64,000 bases of DNA from assembly GCA_028023455.1 (NCBI GenBank), contig JAQFVV010012537.1:1302001-1366000 (forward strand), written 5' to 3'. Below the pieces are notes generated by a model. The model was not told where the DNA came from, ran no database searches, and was given only the letters and a program-made list of their open reading frames with translations. Source of the stretch: Epiperipatus broadwayi. Its lineage: Eukaryota > Onychophora > Udeonychophora > Euonychophora > Peripatidae. The position numbers were made by a program, and so were the translations under genes. Of the stretch, positions 14,112 through 27,200 are shown one piece after another. Numbering within the stretch: the stretch's first letter is position 1; each line of letters opens with the position of its first letter.

Positions 14112-14261
14112 ATTAAATTAAAAATAAATCCAAACAAATAAATAAATGATATCAAGTAAAGAAAAATGTAAGTAAGTATAGTGAATAAAGAAAATAAGAA
14201 ATAAAAGAAAATAAAGAAAATAAGAAATCAAAGAAAACAGAAAATAACTAAATAAATACCA

Positions 14262-16267
14262 CTAAAGTTTTAAAGAATTAGCCAAAGTTCCATAAAAAAA
14301 ACAAATGGAAGCACCACGAGGCCATAAATTGGAAGAGATTAAATCATTATGTTTATGAGCAGGAGCAGATATATAAAAGCAAGAAGATTTCAAGTTATAC
14401 ATATTAATTTCATGACATATGATCCTAGTTCTTAAACGTTTTTCAAGAAAGACCTTAATATTATATGAATTAAGATTCACTGGCATATTAGAAACAAAAT
14501 ATAATTATATTTTGTATTAATATTATTAATAATATTATTATGAATTTTAGAAATACCAAACCCCCTTTCCACAGGTAGTCTACCTTTTTTACCAGAAGTT
14601 GAAAAAGAGCATCCCAAACCATTTCCCACATTAACCTCATTATCAATATAATTGTTATATTTAGAGAAATGCGAATAATTTGCTCTATGAGTAAAAAAAC
14701 CTCTATCAGCATTCGCTAGACAATTTTTTTTCCTGAAATTAGATTTAGAAAAGTCACCAGAAAAATTACTATTATACTTTTTTGGAACAGAATGTGAATA
14801 TCCATCCTTCAATATATATTTTTTATCAGGAAAATTATCATAATATCCCAGCGATGAATTATTAACAGAAAAGCCAGAAAACTTGTTAAATTTTTCATCA
14901 TCATTAAGTCTAGAAAATTGTTTTTGATATTTATCAGACTGCCTATAAATTTTAGTTTTATAAACTTTTCCTTTATTGTATCTTGTACGATTATCAATTC
15001 CACATCCAATATATTCATCACATGAATGAAAATCCTGATCTAATATCTTATTATTACCTTTATAATCAACATTATAAATGCTATTGTTTTTATTTTTATC
15101 TTTTTTCCCAACACTGTTTTTATCTTTATCTCTAATAAAGAATGAGGACTTGGGCAACTTTTCTAAGGTATTATTACCCTTAAAAGATGAATTAACATCA
15201 CCACCACAATCAACCTCAGCAATATCCCCCAAAACTTGTGTTTCCAATAAATCACATTGTATACCTACATCACCAGAAATAACACCATCACCAATAGCTT
15301 TAGATTCCTTCACACCAAATTTTGCCATATTCATAATCATGCTATAAACTTCCTGAAGAGACATAGATTTTAATAATTCAAAAGTAAAACCAGCCAAGTC
15401 TACTTTTCTACTTTCCTTATCTTGAAGCAAATTAACTATATCCACATTAGAACTAGAATTTAAACTCCTATCAATACCTAAATTATTATCACTTTTATCT
15501 TTAACACTATCTCTATTATAATTATCCCTTTCAGAAATATTATCAATATGTATATCCGATTCCACATCTATAAGATCATTATTATTAACTATATCCACAG
15601 TAGAACTAGAATTTAAACTCCTATCAATAGCTAAATTATTATCACTATTACCTTCAACACTATCTCCATTATATCTATCTCTTTCAGAAATATTTTCAAT
15701 ATGTATATCAGATTCCACATCTATAAGATCATTATTATCTGTTGACCTAACATTCCCAATATTCCTCATTTTATCCACAGACAATTGATTACATTCTATA
15801 CAATGGAAAAAACCCAAACCAACAGAATCAAAAATTTTTGCATCAGACCTGGACAAATTCAAACAAGATATATGAAAATACCCTTGACAAAAACCAGAGC
15901 ACTTAATTCCATTATCCGCATCTGACAATTCTACATTACAATAAGTACATTTAACCCCAACTACATTTAAACCCAAACCATATGTAGAAGAATCCATTAC
16001 TAAAACATCAGGATCATTACCAATATTAATATCAGCAAATGGTGTACTAAGATTATCTGAATTATCTATTTTGTGCTCAGTATTATAATAATGATTACAA
16101 AATTCACATATGAATTCCGGACCATTATCATTAAAGATTTTAAAATCACTTAATTTATAACAATCCAAATGATACTTTAGCCCACAAAAACCAGCGCACT
16201 TTAAATATTTTTGTCTGCCATAAATATTACATAAGCAGAGAGGACATCTGACAGCAAAAGGTGCCAT
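14262..16267 (-). pseudogene. LINE B ORF1: double PHD-finger protein, one frameshift
   Basis: The main frame of 596 codons starts at 16267. It carries two Cys4-His-Cys3 PHD-type fingers: C8/C11/C24/C28/H33/C36/C54/C57 and C107/C110/C123/C127/H132/C135/C156/C159. A duplicated 51-residue Asp/Ser/Asn-rich unit spans about 178-280, and the rest is a long Asn/Lys/Gly-rich, probably disordered stretch. It ends at 14477, but a second frame (14262-14486) continues with a compact 74-residue segment containing NLWPRGASICFFYG. I infer this to be the displaced C-terminal domain, with the frameshift near 14490. In CR1-like LINEs, ORF1 proteins bind element RNA, and PHD fingers usually read histone tails. 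Neither activity is shown here. No esterase motif is visible. Confidence 0.75.
15430..15736 (-). repeat. 153-bp in-frame tandem duplication inside ORF1
   Basis: Two adjacent copies with a 153-bp period (for example ACTATATCCACA at 15435 and again at 15588) encode a 51-residue unit starting NDLIDVESDIHI. The copies differ at a minority of codons, some changing residues, so the duplication is not brand new, and the reading frame is kept. Confidence 0.8.
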
Positions 16268-18002
16268 TAATTATAATACAAAAATAAAAAAATATAACTA
16301 TAAAATATACAAATTTTCCATTAACCTATACAAATCATATATATACACAAAACTTTAAAAAAAAAAAAAAAAATTCACATCCAACATGTAAAAATCTGTA
16401 ATATATTAAAGAGAGTAACTTCTTCTTTTCTCTCCTTCACTATTCTCAGATTCTCCAATATATATTAACAATGTCCAAAATAAAAATTGTTGAAAATATC
16501 AAAGTCACTATGTACTAATTATTAATAAAATGAAATTTTATGTTTCTGTTATTTAAAAATAAAATAATAGACATTAGAAATCCCATTGATTATGTTTCAA
16601 ATAAAAACACATACAAAAAACCATGTTAAAAAAAAAAAAAACTTGAGTCATATAAATTAAACCATGATAATAGTTTCCAAAAATAAAAATAAGCTTCAGT
16701 AATAAAATTCTCCAGGTGTATTAGTTCTAAATGCAGATCACTTTAAAAAAAAACACTAAAAAATCCATTTACTTCTAAAATTCCCAAGGCGTAATTAGAA
16801 CCCAGTAAACAATCTATTAAAAAAAGCTATTAAAAGAAGCTATTCCATTAAATAATATAAAGGTCAAAGCAGTTTTCAATGATGAATTATATTAGAACAA
16901 TAGAAATGCTATATAAAAAAAAACCATGATAATATTTCCAAAAATAAAATATAAGTTTCAGTAATAAAATTCTCCAGGCGTATTAGTTCTAAATGCAGAT
17001 CACTTTAAAAAAATGACACTAAAAAATCCATTTACTTCTAAAATTCCAAAGGTATTCCTTTAAATAATTTTAAGGTATTTCATTAAATAATTTTAAGGTC
17101 AAAGCAGTTTTCAATGATGAATTATATTAAAACAATAGAAATGCTAAAACACATTTTGATCCAATTCAATGTTACAGAAAATATAAGTTTCAGTAATAAA
17201 ATTCTCCAGGCGTTTTAGTTCCAAAAGCAGATCACTTTAAAAAAAAAAAAAAAAACACTAAAAAATCCATTTACTTCTAAAATTCCAAAGGCGTAATTAT
17301 ATCTCAGTAAAACAATCTATTAAAAGAAGGTATTCCATTAAATAATTTTAAGGTCAAAGCAGTTTACAATGATGAATTATATTAGAACAATAGAAATGCT
17401 AAAAATCGTTAAAAAAAAACACATTTTGATCCAATTCAATGTTACAGAAAATATGCTCATATTAATTCTTGATTAAAGGTTTATAAAATGTATAAGTCTG
17501 ATCCAATTCAATGTTACAGAAAATATAAGTTTCAGTAATAAAATTCTCCAGGCGTTTTAGTTCCAAATGCAGATCACTTTAAAAAAAAAACACTAAAAAA
17601 TCCATTTACTTCTAAAATTCCAAAGGCGTAATTATATCTCAGTAAACAATCTATTAAAAGAAGGTATTCCATTAAATAATTTTAAGGTCAAAGCAGTTTT
17701 CAATGATGAATTATATTAGAACAATATAAATGCTAAAAATCGTTAAAAAAACACATTTTGATCCAATTCAATGTTACAGAAAATATGCTCATATTAATTC
17801 TTGATTAAAGGTTTATAAAATGTATAAGTCTTATAAACATAGTACCAAATTAAACTATGTCTAACATAAACATAATATTGAATTAAGTACAATATCCAAC
17901 AAATCTGATAAAAAAATAACGAGAGACTTCTTAACAAAAGTAAAAATTCCAATAGTCTTAAGAGGAAAAAAAACACGTCTTTCTTCTACAAGAGACAGCA
18001 GG
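16268..18002 (-). promoter_or_regulatory. LINE B 5'UTR with four tandem repeat units
   Basis: A block containing TTCAGTAATAAAATTCTCCA, an A-rich tract, TCCATTTACTTCTAAAATTC, and TCAAAGCAGTTTTCAATGAT recurs four times, with anchors at about 16697, 16959, 17191 and 17533. Spacing is uneven (262, 232 and 342 bp) because of internal deletions and one extra partial unit. The outermost ~170 bp (17830-18002) is unique. The layout resembles the monomeric promoter repeats known upstream of mouse L1, so a promoter role is a reasonable inference, but no core promoter is identified. Confidence 0.65.
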
Positions 18003-20147
18003 ATAATAATAATTCAATTCAATTCAATTCAATTCATTTATTTAAGTGCTAAACAACAGCATAAAGCCAATTACAGCTTGCACATACAATAAAAGTGAAA
18101 ATAAAACATATAACATAAAATGAAAATATAAATGTATACATAATAAAGTAAAATTTAAAAGACAAAATCAAACTTCACATTTCAGTTTAACAAGTTTACA
18201 AAATTTCTTATAATCAATGTCACACAGATTAAGGTTACTCCCAATTTGATTATATAAAGAGGGTAACCTAAATAAAGGAGAAAATTTAAGAATATTAGAA
18301 CGGCATGTTTGAATCTGATATACACAAGTAGACCTAGTATCATAACTCAAAGACCTAACTGAGATAGTTGAAACTATATCTGATAAAATAACCTGTTTAT
18401 TAACAATTTTATAAAAATATTTCAAATCCCTATACTTTCGTCTAGATGAAAGATTAATCATTTTACCCTCCCAAGAAACATATTTGAAAAACTTCTTTGA
18501 AATTGACTGCAACAAGTTACATCCTTGCAAAGAACTAGGGTTCCAAATTATTGAACCATATTCAATAATAGGAAGAACCAATGAAAAAAACAATTTCCGT
18601 TTAGTATCATTACTGAACTGATAACCATGTCTAAGAATGGCACCCATAACCTTAAAAGCTTTACCAACAATCATTTCAAAATGAGGAATAAAAGATCCAT
18701 TACAAGAAAACATAATTCCAAGATCTTTTTGGCATTTAACTGAAATAATTTTATGAGAATTGATATAATAATAAAACTGTAAAACTTCAGATTTTTTGGA
18801 ATAAGACATAAAGGAACATTTATCAAAATTAACTGTCATATTATTTGACTGACACCAAGCACTAAAGTTATCAATATCCTTCTGAAGGAGAACACAATTG
18901 TTCACTGATACAATTCTTCTAAAAATCTTACAGTCATCAGCATAGCTTAACAGAAAAGAATATCTCAAGCAATCATTAAGATCATTAATGTAAACATTAA
19001 ACAGCATGGGTGCTAAAATACTACCCTGTGGAACACCTAAATTGCATTCAAAATTAAATGAAACTTTATTATTGAATTTAATATATGCTGTACGACTACA
19101 TAGAAATGATTGAAACCAATATACAAGTTTATTAGAGAAACCTATTTTATGTAATTTATGAAGTAAAACACTGTGATCAACTTTATCAAAGGCTTTTGAC
19201 AAATCAAAATAAATAATATCTAGTCTTTGACGATCTTCAATAGCATGAGCTATATGATCATAAATTGTCAGTAGATTACTATCAATTGATCTATTAGGAC
19301 TAAAACCATGTTGAGAAGAAGAAATTATCTTACCCACATCTGAAATAATTTTATTATAAATACATCTCTCAAAAATTCTTGCAATGGTATGCAAAACAGA
19401 AATTGGTCTATAATTAGAAACACAATCTCGATCACCATTTTTGAAGATTGGAACCATTTTAGCACATTTCAAAACACTAGGAAAAGTACTGGAATTAAGA
19501 GACAGATTAAAAACAAAGGCAAGAGGTACTGCAATAAATTCGGCTAGCCCCTTATAAATAAAAGAAGAGAATATTATCACATCCTAAACTAGAGTGAGTC
19601 TTAAGCCTCCTAATAGCTACAATAACATCTTCCCTAGAGATATGATCAATTGTACATTTAGCACTAGACAAATTGCCAGGAAATGTAATTTTAGAATCAA
19701 TTCCATGTTGTGAAAAGTATAACTCTGCAAAATGTTTAGAAAAATCATCTGCATTTAATGCAGAACCGTGAGTCATTTGAACCTTTTTCTTACCCAAGCC
19801 TGAATTATTAACAAAATTCCAGAATTCTCTAGGATTAGAAGAAATATTAATTTCAATTTGTTTTATATACTCTTGTAAATCTCGTTTATAGATATATTTA
19901 GCCAATCTTCTAAAATTGATAAAATTATTATAATAAATTATATTCTGTGTCTTAAAATAGAGTCTATGATGGTAAGATTTCCTTTTAATAATCTTAATAA
20001 GAGTATATGAAAACCACAGAGGATAACCTTTGTTAAACGATAATTTATTAGGAATATATACATCAATAAAACCATTAAAAATTTTCAAAAAATAATCCAA
20101 GCAAAAATTCACATCATTAATTGAGTACATATTATTCCAATCAACTA
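18003..20147 (-). mobile_element. LINE C: 5'-truncated LINE of the same family as B
   Basis: The 3'UTR has the segment shared with B, D and E (CAGCATAAAGCCAATTACAG on the plus strand). It then has four GAATT pentamers and a short TTA tail (18003-18011) into which LINE B seems to have inserted. The 5' end at 20147 lies inside ORF2 coding and abuts the (TTA)n of LINE D directly. Confidence 0.85.
18168..20147 (-). pseudogene. LINE C ORF2 fragment: RT with C-terminus, one frameshift
   Basis: Coding starts in the endonuclease-RT linker (VDWNNMYSINDVNF) right at the (TTA)n junction. It runs in one frame to about 19560 and after a single shift continues from 19580 to a natural stop at 18168. The RT has NYRPISVLHT, QHGFSPNRS, the YFDLSKAFD box, GVPQGSILAPMLF, SYADD, a thumb with DLGIMF and the C-terminal FSPLFRLPSLYN box. 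The endonuclease is missing through 5' truncation. The Tyr run that opens the upstream frame is only translated microsatellite. Confidence 0.85.

Positions 20148-20240
<93 letters not shown>
20148..20240 (-). repeat. (TTA)n 3' tail of LINE D
   Basis: A trinucleotide run of about 93 bp sits between the truncated 5' end of LINE C and five GAATT pentamers that close the LINE D 3'UTR. Its mirror copy at 37065-37156 runs into the assembly gap. Confidence 0.85.
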
Positions 20241-21054
20241 TCAATTCAATTCAATTCAATTCAATTTATTTATCGTACAAAACTACAGCATTAAGCCAAT
20301 TACAGAATTGCACTATAATAACTATACAATAATATACATAAATAATATACATAAATGAGTAAAAATGATGAAAATAATATAATTATATGCCATACTTTTT
20401 TACAAGATAAGTAACAAATTTTTTAAAGTCTAAAGAAAAAATATTTTCATTAATAAAATCATGATTATAGGTATTAGGCAAACGAAGCAAAGGTGAAAAT
20501 TTTAATATGTTAGAGCGACAAACCTTAATATAAAATAAAGTAAATGTACGTGTTTTATGTAAACAATTATTAAACGCAATATTTGAAATTTTGTTAGTTA
20601 ATATAATTTTTTGATTCACAAGATTATATAAAATTTTAAGATCTCTCATTTTTCTTCTAATGGATAGGGATAGATAATGGTCTTTTAATTTAATGTACTT
20701 AGAAAATTTGTCATAAACCAATTGAATTTTGATAATATCTCGTTTGGAACTGGGATTCCAAACGACAGATCCATATTCTAAAATTGGCAAAACCAAAGAG
20801 AGAAACAATTTATATTTTGTAAAACTACTAAATTGTCTACCATGCCTTAAAATTGCACCCATAATTTTAAAAGCCTTATTTACTACATTTTCAATATGAT
20901 GATGAAATGATCCATTGCTTGCAAAAATAATTCCAAGGTCTTTCTGAGTATCAACAAACTTTATATTATGATCTTCAATATAATAAGGACAAATTATCAT
21001 TTCAGATTTTTTGGAATAAGAAACTGTTGAACACTTATCCATAATAATATCCAT
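20241..21054 (-). pseudogene. LINE D: RT thumb and C-terminal fragment of a 5'-truncated LINE
   Basis: An open frame of 223 codons (20383-21054) starts just after where the catalytic YADD box would be (MDKCSTVSYSKKSE). It covers the thumb (DLGIIFASNGSF, LVLPILEYGSVVWNP) and the C-terminal box FSPLLRLPNTYN, with no lesion. The rest of ORF2 is absent because the element is truncated at 21054, where it abuts another (TTA)n. The 3'UTR (20241-20382) holds the family's conserved segment and five GAATT pentamers. Without a catalytic core it is inert. A mirrored, error-rich copy is at 36250-37064. Confidence 0.85.

Positions 21055-21138
<84 letters not shown>
21055..21138 (-). repeat. (TTA)n 3' tail of LINE E
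   Basis: A trinucleotide run of about 84 bp links the truncated 5' end of LINE D to the LINE E 3'UTR fragment. The mirrored run is 36168-36249. Confidence 0.85.
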
Positions 21139-21214
21139 TCAATTCATTTATTTACTGTACAAAACTACAGCATAAAGCCAATTACAGTATTGCACCATAA
21201 CAAATATATAAATA
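21139..21214 (-). mobile_element. LINE E: 3'UTR fragment only
   Basis: About 75 bp match the 3'UTR end of LINEs B-D (CATTTATTTACTGTACAAAA then CAGCATAAAGCCAATTACAG on the plus strand). It is truncated at the boundary with the satellite array, so only the part next to the tail was copied or kept. The mirrored copy is 36098-36167. Confidence 0.75.
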
Positions 21215-24200
21215 GAGCAAAACTCTCCATACAGTATTGCCACCTGTGCTAAACAGAGTAATCAATGGATGCCAGAAGGCTTGTGCATAAAATCCCTATC
21301 TAATGCCTACTCATCCAATATCCCCAGACTAGTTTCTGGCTTGTGGCCTTCGTCAGTGAGGAGCTTTGGATCTGAGAGCACTGCATCTAGATCTTAGGAT
21401 CTAATGCAACCCTCTAGCAACCACCTTTTATCTCTACTTAACTACTAAACTATGAGAATGAAATTGAAAACACAAAAAATATTTTCAATCTAAGCTCAAT
21501 AGCTTAAATAGTCATATGGGTCTGAACTCAGTTCAGCACCCATACATTTTGGTGTCTTTGGCTCTTTTACAACCATAGCCACCACTATCCTATTAGGCAG
21601 GATTGGTGTTAAACCATTAAGCATCACATGATCACATTTCCTATACTAGCACATTAATTGTTGATAAACAGAGCAAAACTCTCCATACAGTATTGCCACC
21701 TGTGCTAAACAGAGTAATCAATGGATGCCAGAAGGCTTGTGCATAAAATCCCTATCTAATGCCTACTCATCCAATATCCCCAGACTAGTTTCTGGCTTGT
21801 GGCCTTCGTCAGTGAGGAGCTTTGGATCTGAGAGCACTGCATCTAGATCTTAGGATCTAATGCAACCCTCTAGCAACCACCTTTTATCTCTACTTAACTA
21901 CTAAACTATGAGAATGAAATTGAAAACACAAAAAATATTTTCAATCTAAGCTCAATAGCTTAAATAGTCATATGGGTCTGAACTCAGTTCAGCACCCATA
22001 CATTTTGGTGTCTTTGGCTCTTTTACAACCATAGCCACCACTATCCTATTAGGCAGGATTGGTGTTAAACCATTAAGCATCACATGATCACATTTCCTAT
22101 ACTAGCACATTAATTGTTGATAAACAGAGCAAAACTCTCCATACAGTATTGCCACCTGTGCTAAACAGAGTAATCAATGGATGCCAGAAGGCTTGTGCAT
22201 AAAATCCCTATCTAATGCCTACTCATCCAATATCCCCAGACTAGTTTCTGGCTTGTGGCCTTCGTCAGTGAGGAGCTTTGGATCTGAGAGCACTGCATCT
22301 AGATCTTAGGATCTAATGCAACCCTCTAGCAACCACCTTTTATCTCTACTTAACTACTAAACTATGAGAATGAAATTGAAAACACAAAAAATATTTTCAA
22401 TCTAAGCTCAATAGCTTAAATAGTCATATGGGTCTGAACTCAGTTCAGCACCCATACATTTTGGTGTCTTTGGCTCTTTTACAACCATAGCCACCACTAT
22501 CCTATTAGGCAGGATTGGTGTTAAACCATTAAGCATCACATGATCACATTTCCTATACTAGCACATTAATTGTTGATAAACAGAGCAAAACTCTCCATAC
22601 AGTATTGCCACCTGTGCTAAACAGAGTAATCAATGGATGCCAGAAGGCTTGTGCATAAAATCCCTATCTAATGCCTACTCATCCAATATCCCCAGACTAG
22701 TTTCTGGCTTGTGGCCTTCGTCAGTGAGGAGCTTTGGATCTGAGAGCACTGCATCTAGATCTTAGGATCTAATGCAACCCTCTAGCAACCACCTTTTATC
22801 TCTACTTAACTACTAAACTATGAGAATGAAATTGAAAACACAAAAAATATTTTCAATCTAAGCTCAATAGCTTAAATAGTCATATGGGTCTGAACTCAGT
22901 TCAGCACCCATACATTTTGGTGTCTTTGGCTCTTTTACAACCATAGCCACCACTATCCTATTAGGCAGGATTGGTGTTAAACCATTAAGCATCACATGAT
23001 CACATTTCCTATACTAGCACATTAATTGTTGATAAACAGAGCAAAACTCTCCATACAGTATTGCCACCTGTGCTAAACAGAGTAATCAATGGATGCCAGA
23101 AGGCTTGTGCATAAAATCCCTATCTAATGCCTACTCATCCAATATCCCCAGACTAGTTTCTGGCTTGTGGCCTTCGTCAGTGAGGAGCTTTGGATCTGAG
23201 AGCACTGCATCTAGATCTTAGGATCTAATGCAACCCTCTAGCAACCACCTTTTATCTCTACTTAACTACTAAACTATGAGAATGAAATTGAAAACACAAA
23301 AAATATTTTCAATCTAAGCTCAATAGCTTAAATAGTCATATGGGTCTGAACTCAGTTCAGCACCCATACATTTTGGTGTCTTTGGCTCTTTTACAACCAT
23401 AGCCACCACTATCCTATTAGGCAGGATTGGTGTTAAACCATTAAGCATCACATGATCACATTTCCTATACTAGCACATTAATTGTTGATAAACAGAGCAA
23501 AACTCTCCATACAGTATTGCCACCTGTGCTAAACAGAGTAATCAATGGATGCCAGAAGGCTTGTGCATAAAATCCCTATCTAATGCCTACTCATCCAATA
23601 TCCCCAGACTAGTTTCTGGCTTGTGGCCTTCGTCAGTGAGGAGCTTTGGATCTGAGAGCACTGCATCTAGATCTTAGGATCTAATGCAACCCTCTAGCAA
23701 CCACCTTTTATCTCTACTTAACTACTAAACTATGAGAATGAAATTGAAAACACAAAAAATATTTTCAATCTAAGCTCAATAGCTTAAATAGTCATATGGG
23801 TCTGAACTCAGTTCAGCACCCATACATTTTGGTGTCTTTGGCTCTTTTACAACCATAGCCACCACTATCCTATTAGGCAGGATTGGTGTTAAACCATTAA
23901 GCATCACATGATCACATTTCCTATACTAGCACATTAATTGTTGATAAACAGAGCAAAACTCTCCATACAGTATTGCCACCTGTGCTAAACAGAGTAATCA
24001 ATGGATGCCAGAAGGCTTGTGCATAAAATCCCTATCTAATGCCTACTCATCCAATATCCCCAGACTAGTTTCTGGCTTGTGGCCTTCGTCAGTGAGGAGC
24101 TTTGGATCTGAGAGCACTGCATCTAGATCTTAGGATCTAATGCAACCCTCTAGCAACCACCTTTTATCTCTACTTAACTACTAAACTATGAGAATGAAAT

Positions 24201-27200
24201 TGAAAACACAAAAAATATTTTCAATCTAAGCTCAATAGCTTAAATAGTCATATGGGTCTGAACTCAGTTCAGCACCCATACATTTTGGTGTCTTTGGCTC
24301 TTTTACAACCATAGCCACCACTATCCTATTAGGCAGGATTGGTGTTAAACCATTAAGCATCACATGATCACATTTCCTATACTAGCACATTAATTGTTGA
24401 TAAACAGAGCAAAACTCTCCATACAGTATTGCCACCTGTGCTAAACAGAGTAATCAATGGATGCCAGAAGGCTTGTGCATAAAATCCCTATCTAATGCCT
24501 ACTCATCCAATATCCCCAGACTAGTTTCTGGCTTGTGGCCTTCGTCAGTGAGGAGCTTTGGATCTGAGAGCACTGCATCTAGATCTTAGGATCTAATGCA
24601 ACCCTCTAGCAACCACCTTTTATCTCTACTTAACTACTAAACTATGAGAATGAAATTGAAAACACAAAAAATATTTTCAATCTAAGCTCAATAGCTTAAA
24701 TAGTCATATGGGTCTGAACTCAGTTCAGCACCCATACATTTTGGTGTCTTTGGCTCTTTTACAACCATAGCCACCACTATCCTATTAGGCAGGATTGGTG
24801 TTAAACCATTAAGCATCACATGATCACATTTCCTATACTAGCACATTAATTGTTGATAAACAGAGCAAAACTCTCCATACAGTATTGCCACCTGTGCTAA
24901 ACAGAGTAATCAATGGATGCCAGAAGGCTTGTGCATAAAATCCCTATCTAATGCCTACTCATCCAATATCCCCAGACTAGTTTCTGGCTTGTGGCCTTCG
25001 TCAGTGAGGAGCTTTGGATCTGAGAGCACTGCATCTAGATCTTAGGATCTAATGCAACCCTCTAGCAACCACCTTTTATCTCTACTTAACTACTAAACTA
25101 TGAGAATGAAATTGAAAACACAAAAAATATTTTCAATCTAAGCTCAATAGCTTAAATAGTCATATGGGTCTGAACTCAGTTCAGCACCCATACATTTTGG
25201 TGTCTTTGGCTCTTTTACAACCATAGCCACCACTATCCTATTAGGCAGGATTGGTGTTAAACCATTAAGCATCACATGATCACATTTCCTATACTAGCAC
25301 ATTAATTGTTGATAAACAGAGCAAAACTCTCCATACAGTATTGCCACCTGTGCTAAACAGAGTAATCAATGGATGCCAGAAGGCTTGTGCATAAAATCCC
25401 TATCTAATGCCTACTCATCCAATATCCCCAGACTAGTTTCTGGCTTGTGGCCTTCGTCAGTGAGGAGCTTTGGATCTGAGAGCACTGCATCTAGATCTTA
25501 GGATCTAATGCAACCCTCTAGCAACCACCTTTTATCTCTACTTAACTACTAAACTATGAGAATGAAATTGAAAACACAAAAAATATTTTCAATCTAAGCT
25601 CAATAGCTTAAATAGTCATATGGGTCTGAACTCAGTTCAGCACCCATACATTTTGGTGTCTTTGGCTCTTTTACAACCATAGCCACCACTATCCTATTAG
25701 GCAGGATTGGTGTTAAACCATTAAGCATCACATGATCACATTTCCTATACTAGCACATTAATTGTTGATAAACAGAGCAAAACTCTCCATACAGTATTGC
25801 CACCTGTGCTAAACAGAGTAATCAATGGATGCCAGAAGGCTTGTGCATAAAATCCCTATCTAATGCCTACTCATCCAATATCCCCAGACTAGTTTCTGGC
25901 TTGTGGCCTTCGTCAGTGAGGAGCTTTGGATCTGAGAGCACTGCATCTAGATCTTAGGATCTAATGCAACCCTCTAGCAACCACCTTTTATCTCTACTTA
26001 ACTACTAAACTATGAGAATGAAATTGAAAACACAAAAAATATTTTCAATCTAAGCTCAATAGCTTAAATAGTCATATGGGTCTGAACTCAGTTCAGCACC
26101 CATACATTTTGGTGTCTTTGGCTCTTTTACAACCATAGCCACCACTATCCTATTAGGCAGGATTGGTGTTAAACCATTAAGCATCACATGATCACATTTC
26201 CTATACTAGCACATTAATTGTTGATAAACAGAGCAAAACTCTCCATACAGTATTGCCACCTGTGCTAAACAGAGTAATCAATGGATGCCAGAAGGCTTGT
26301 GCATAAAATCCCTATCTAATGCCTACTCATCCAATATCCCCAGACTAGTTTCTGGCTTGTGGCCTTCGTCAGTGAGGAGCTTTGGATCTGAGAGCACTGC
26401 ATCTAGATCTTAGGATCTAATGCAACCCTCTAGCAACCACCTTTTATCTCTACTTAACTACTAAACTATGAGAATGAAATTGAAAACACAAAAAATATTT
26501 TCAATCTAAGCTCAATAGCTTAAATAGTCATATGGGTCTGAACTCAGTTCAGCACCCATACATTTTGGTGTCTTTGGCTCTTTTACAACCATAGCCACCA
26601 CTATCCTATTAGGCAGGATTGGTGTTAAACCATTAAGCATCACATGATCACATTTCCTATACTAGCACATTAATTGTTGATAAACAGAGCAAAACTCTCC
26701 ATACAGTATTGCCACCTGTGCTAAACAGAGTAATCAATGGATGCCAGAAGGCTTGTGCATAAAATCCCTATCTAATGCCTACTCATCCAATATCCCCAGA
26801 CTAGTTTCTGGCTTGTGGCCTTCGTCAGTGAGGAGCTTTGGATCTGAGAGCACTGCATCTAGATCTTAGGATCTAATGCAACCCTCTAGCAACCACCTTT
26901 TATCTCTACTTAACTACTAAACTATGAGAATGAAATTGAAAACACAAAAAATATTTTCAATCTAAGCTCAATAGCTTAAATAGTCATATGGGTCTGAACT
27001 CAGTTCAGCACCCATACATTTTGGTGTCTTTGGCTCTTTTACAACCATAGCCACCACTATCCTATTAGGCAGGATTGGTGTTAAACCATTAAGCATCACA
27101 TGATCACATTTCCTATACTAGCACATTAATTGTTGATAAACAGAGCAAAACTCTCCATACAGTATTGCCACCTGTGCTAAACAGAGTAATCAATGGATGC

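Larger units (their letters stand above)
11138..18002 (-). mobile_element. LINE B: apparently full-length CR1/Jockey-like LINE, 6.9 kb
   Basis: In sense order it has a 5' end at 18002, right after the TTATTATTAT end of LINE C, then a 1.7-kb 5'UTR with tandem repeats, ORF1 with two PHD fingers, a ~150-bp pyrimidine-rich spacer, ORF2 (endonuclease-RT), a ~230-bp 3'UTR and a (TTA)n tail. CR1-like elements with PHD domains in ORF1 are established in the literature. Visible coding lesions are one shift near the end of ORF1 and one in a T10 run near the end of ORF2. This is the least damaged member of the chain and the only one with a 5'UTR. Confidence 0.85.

Noticed and set aside
14488-15021. Minus-strand open frames overlapping LINE B ORF1
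   Set aside because: They are shifted-frame shadows of ORF1 with no motifs. Only 14262-14486 has a compact domain-like segment.
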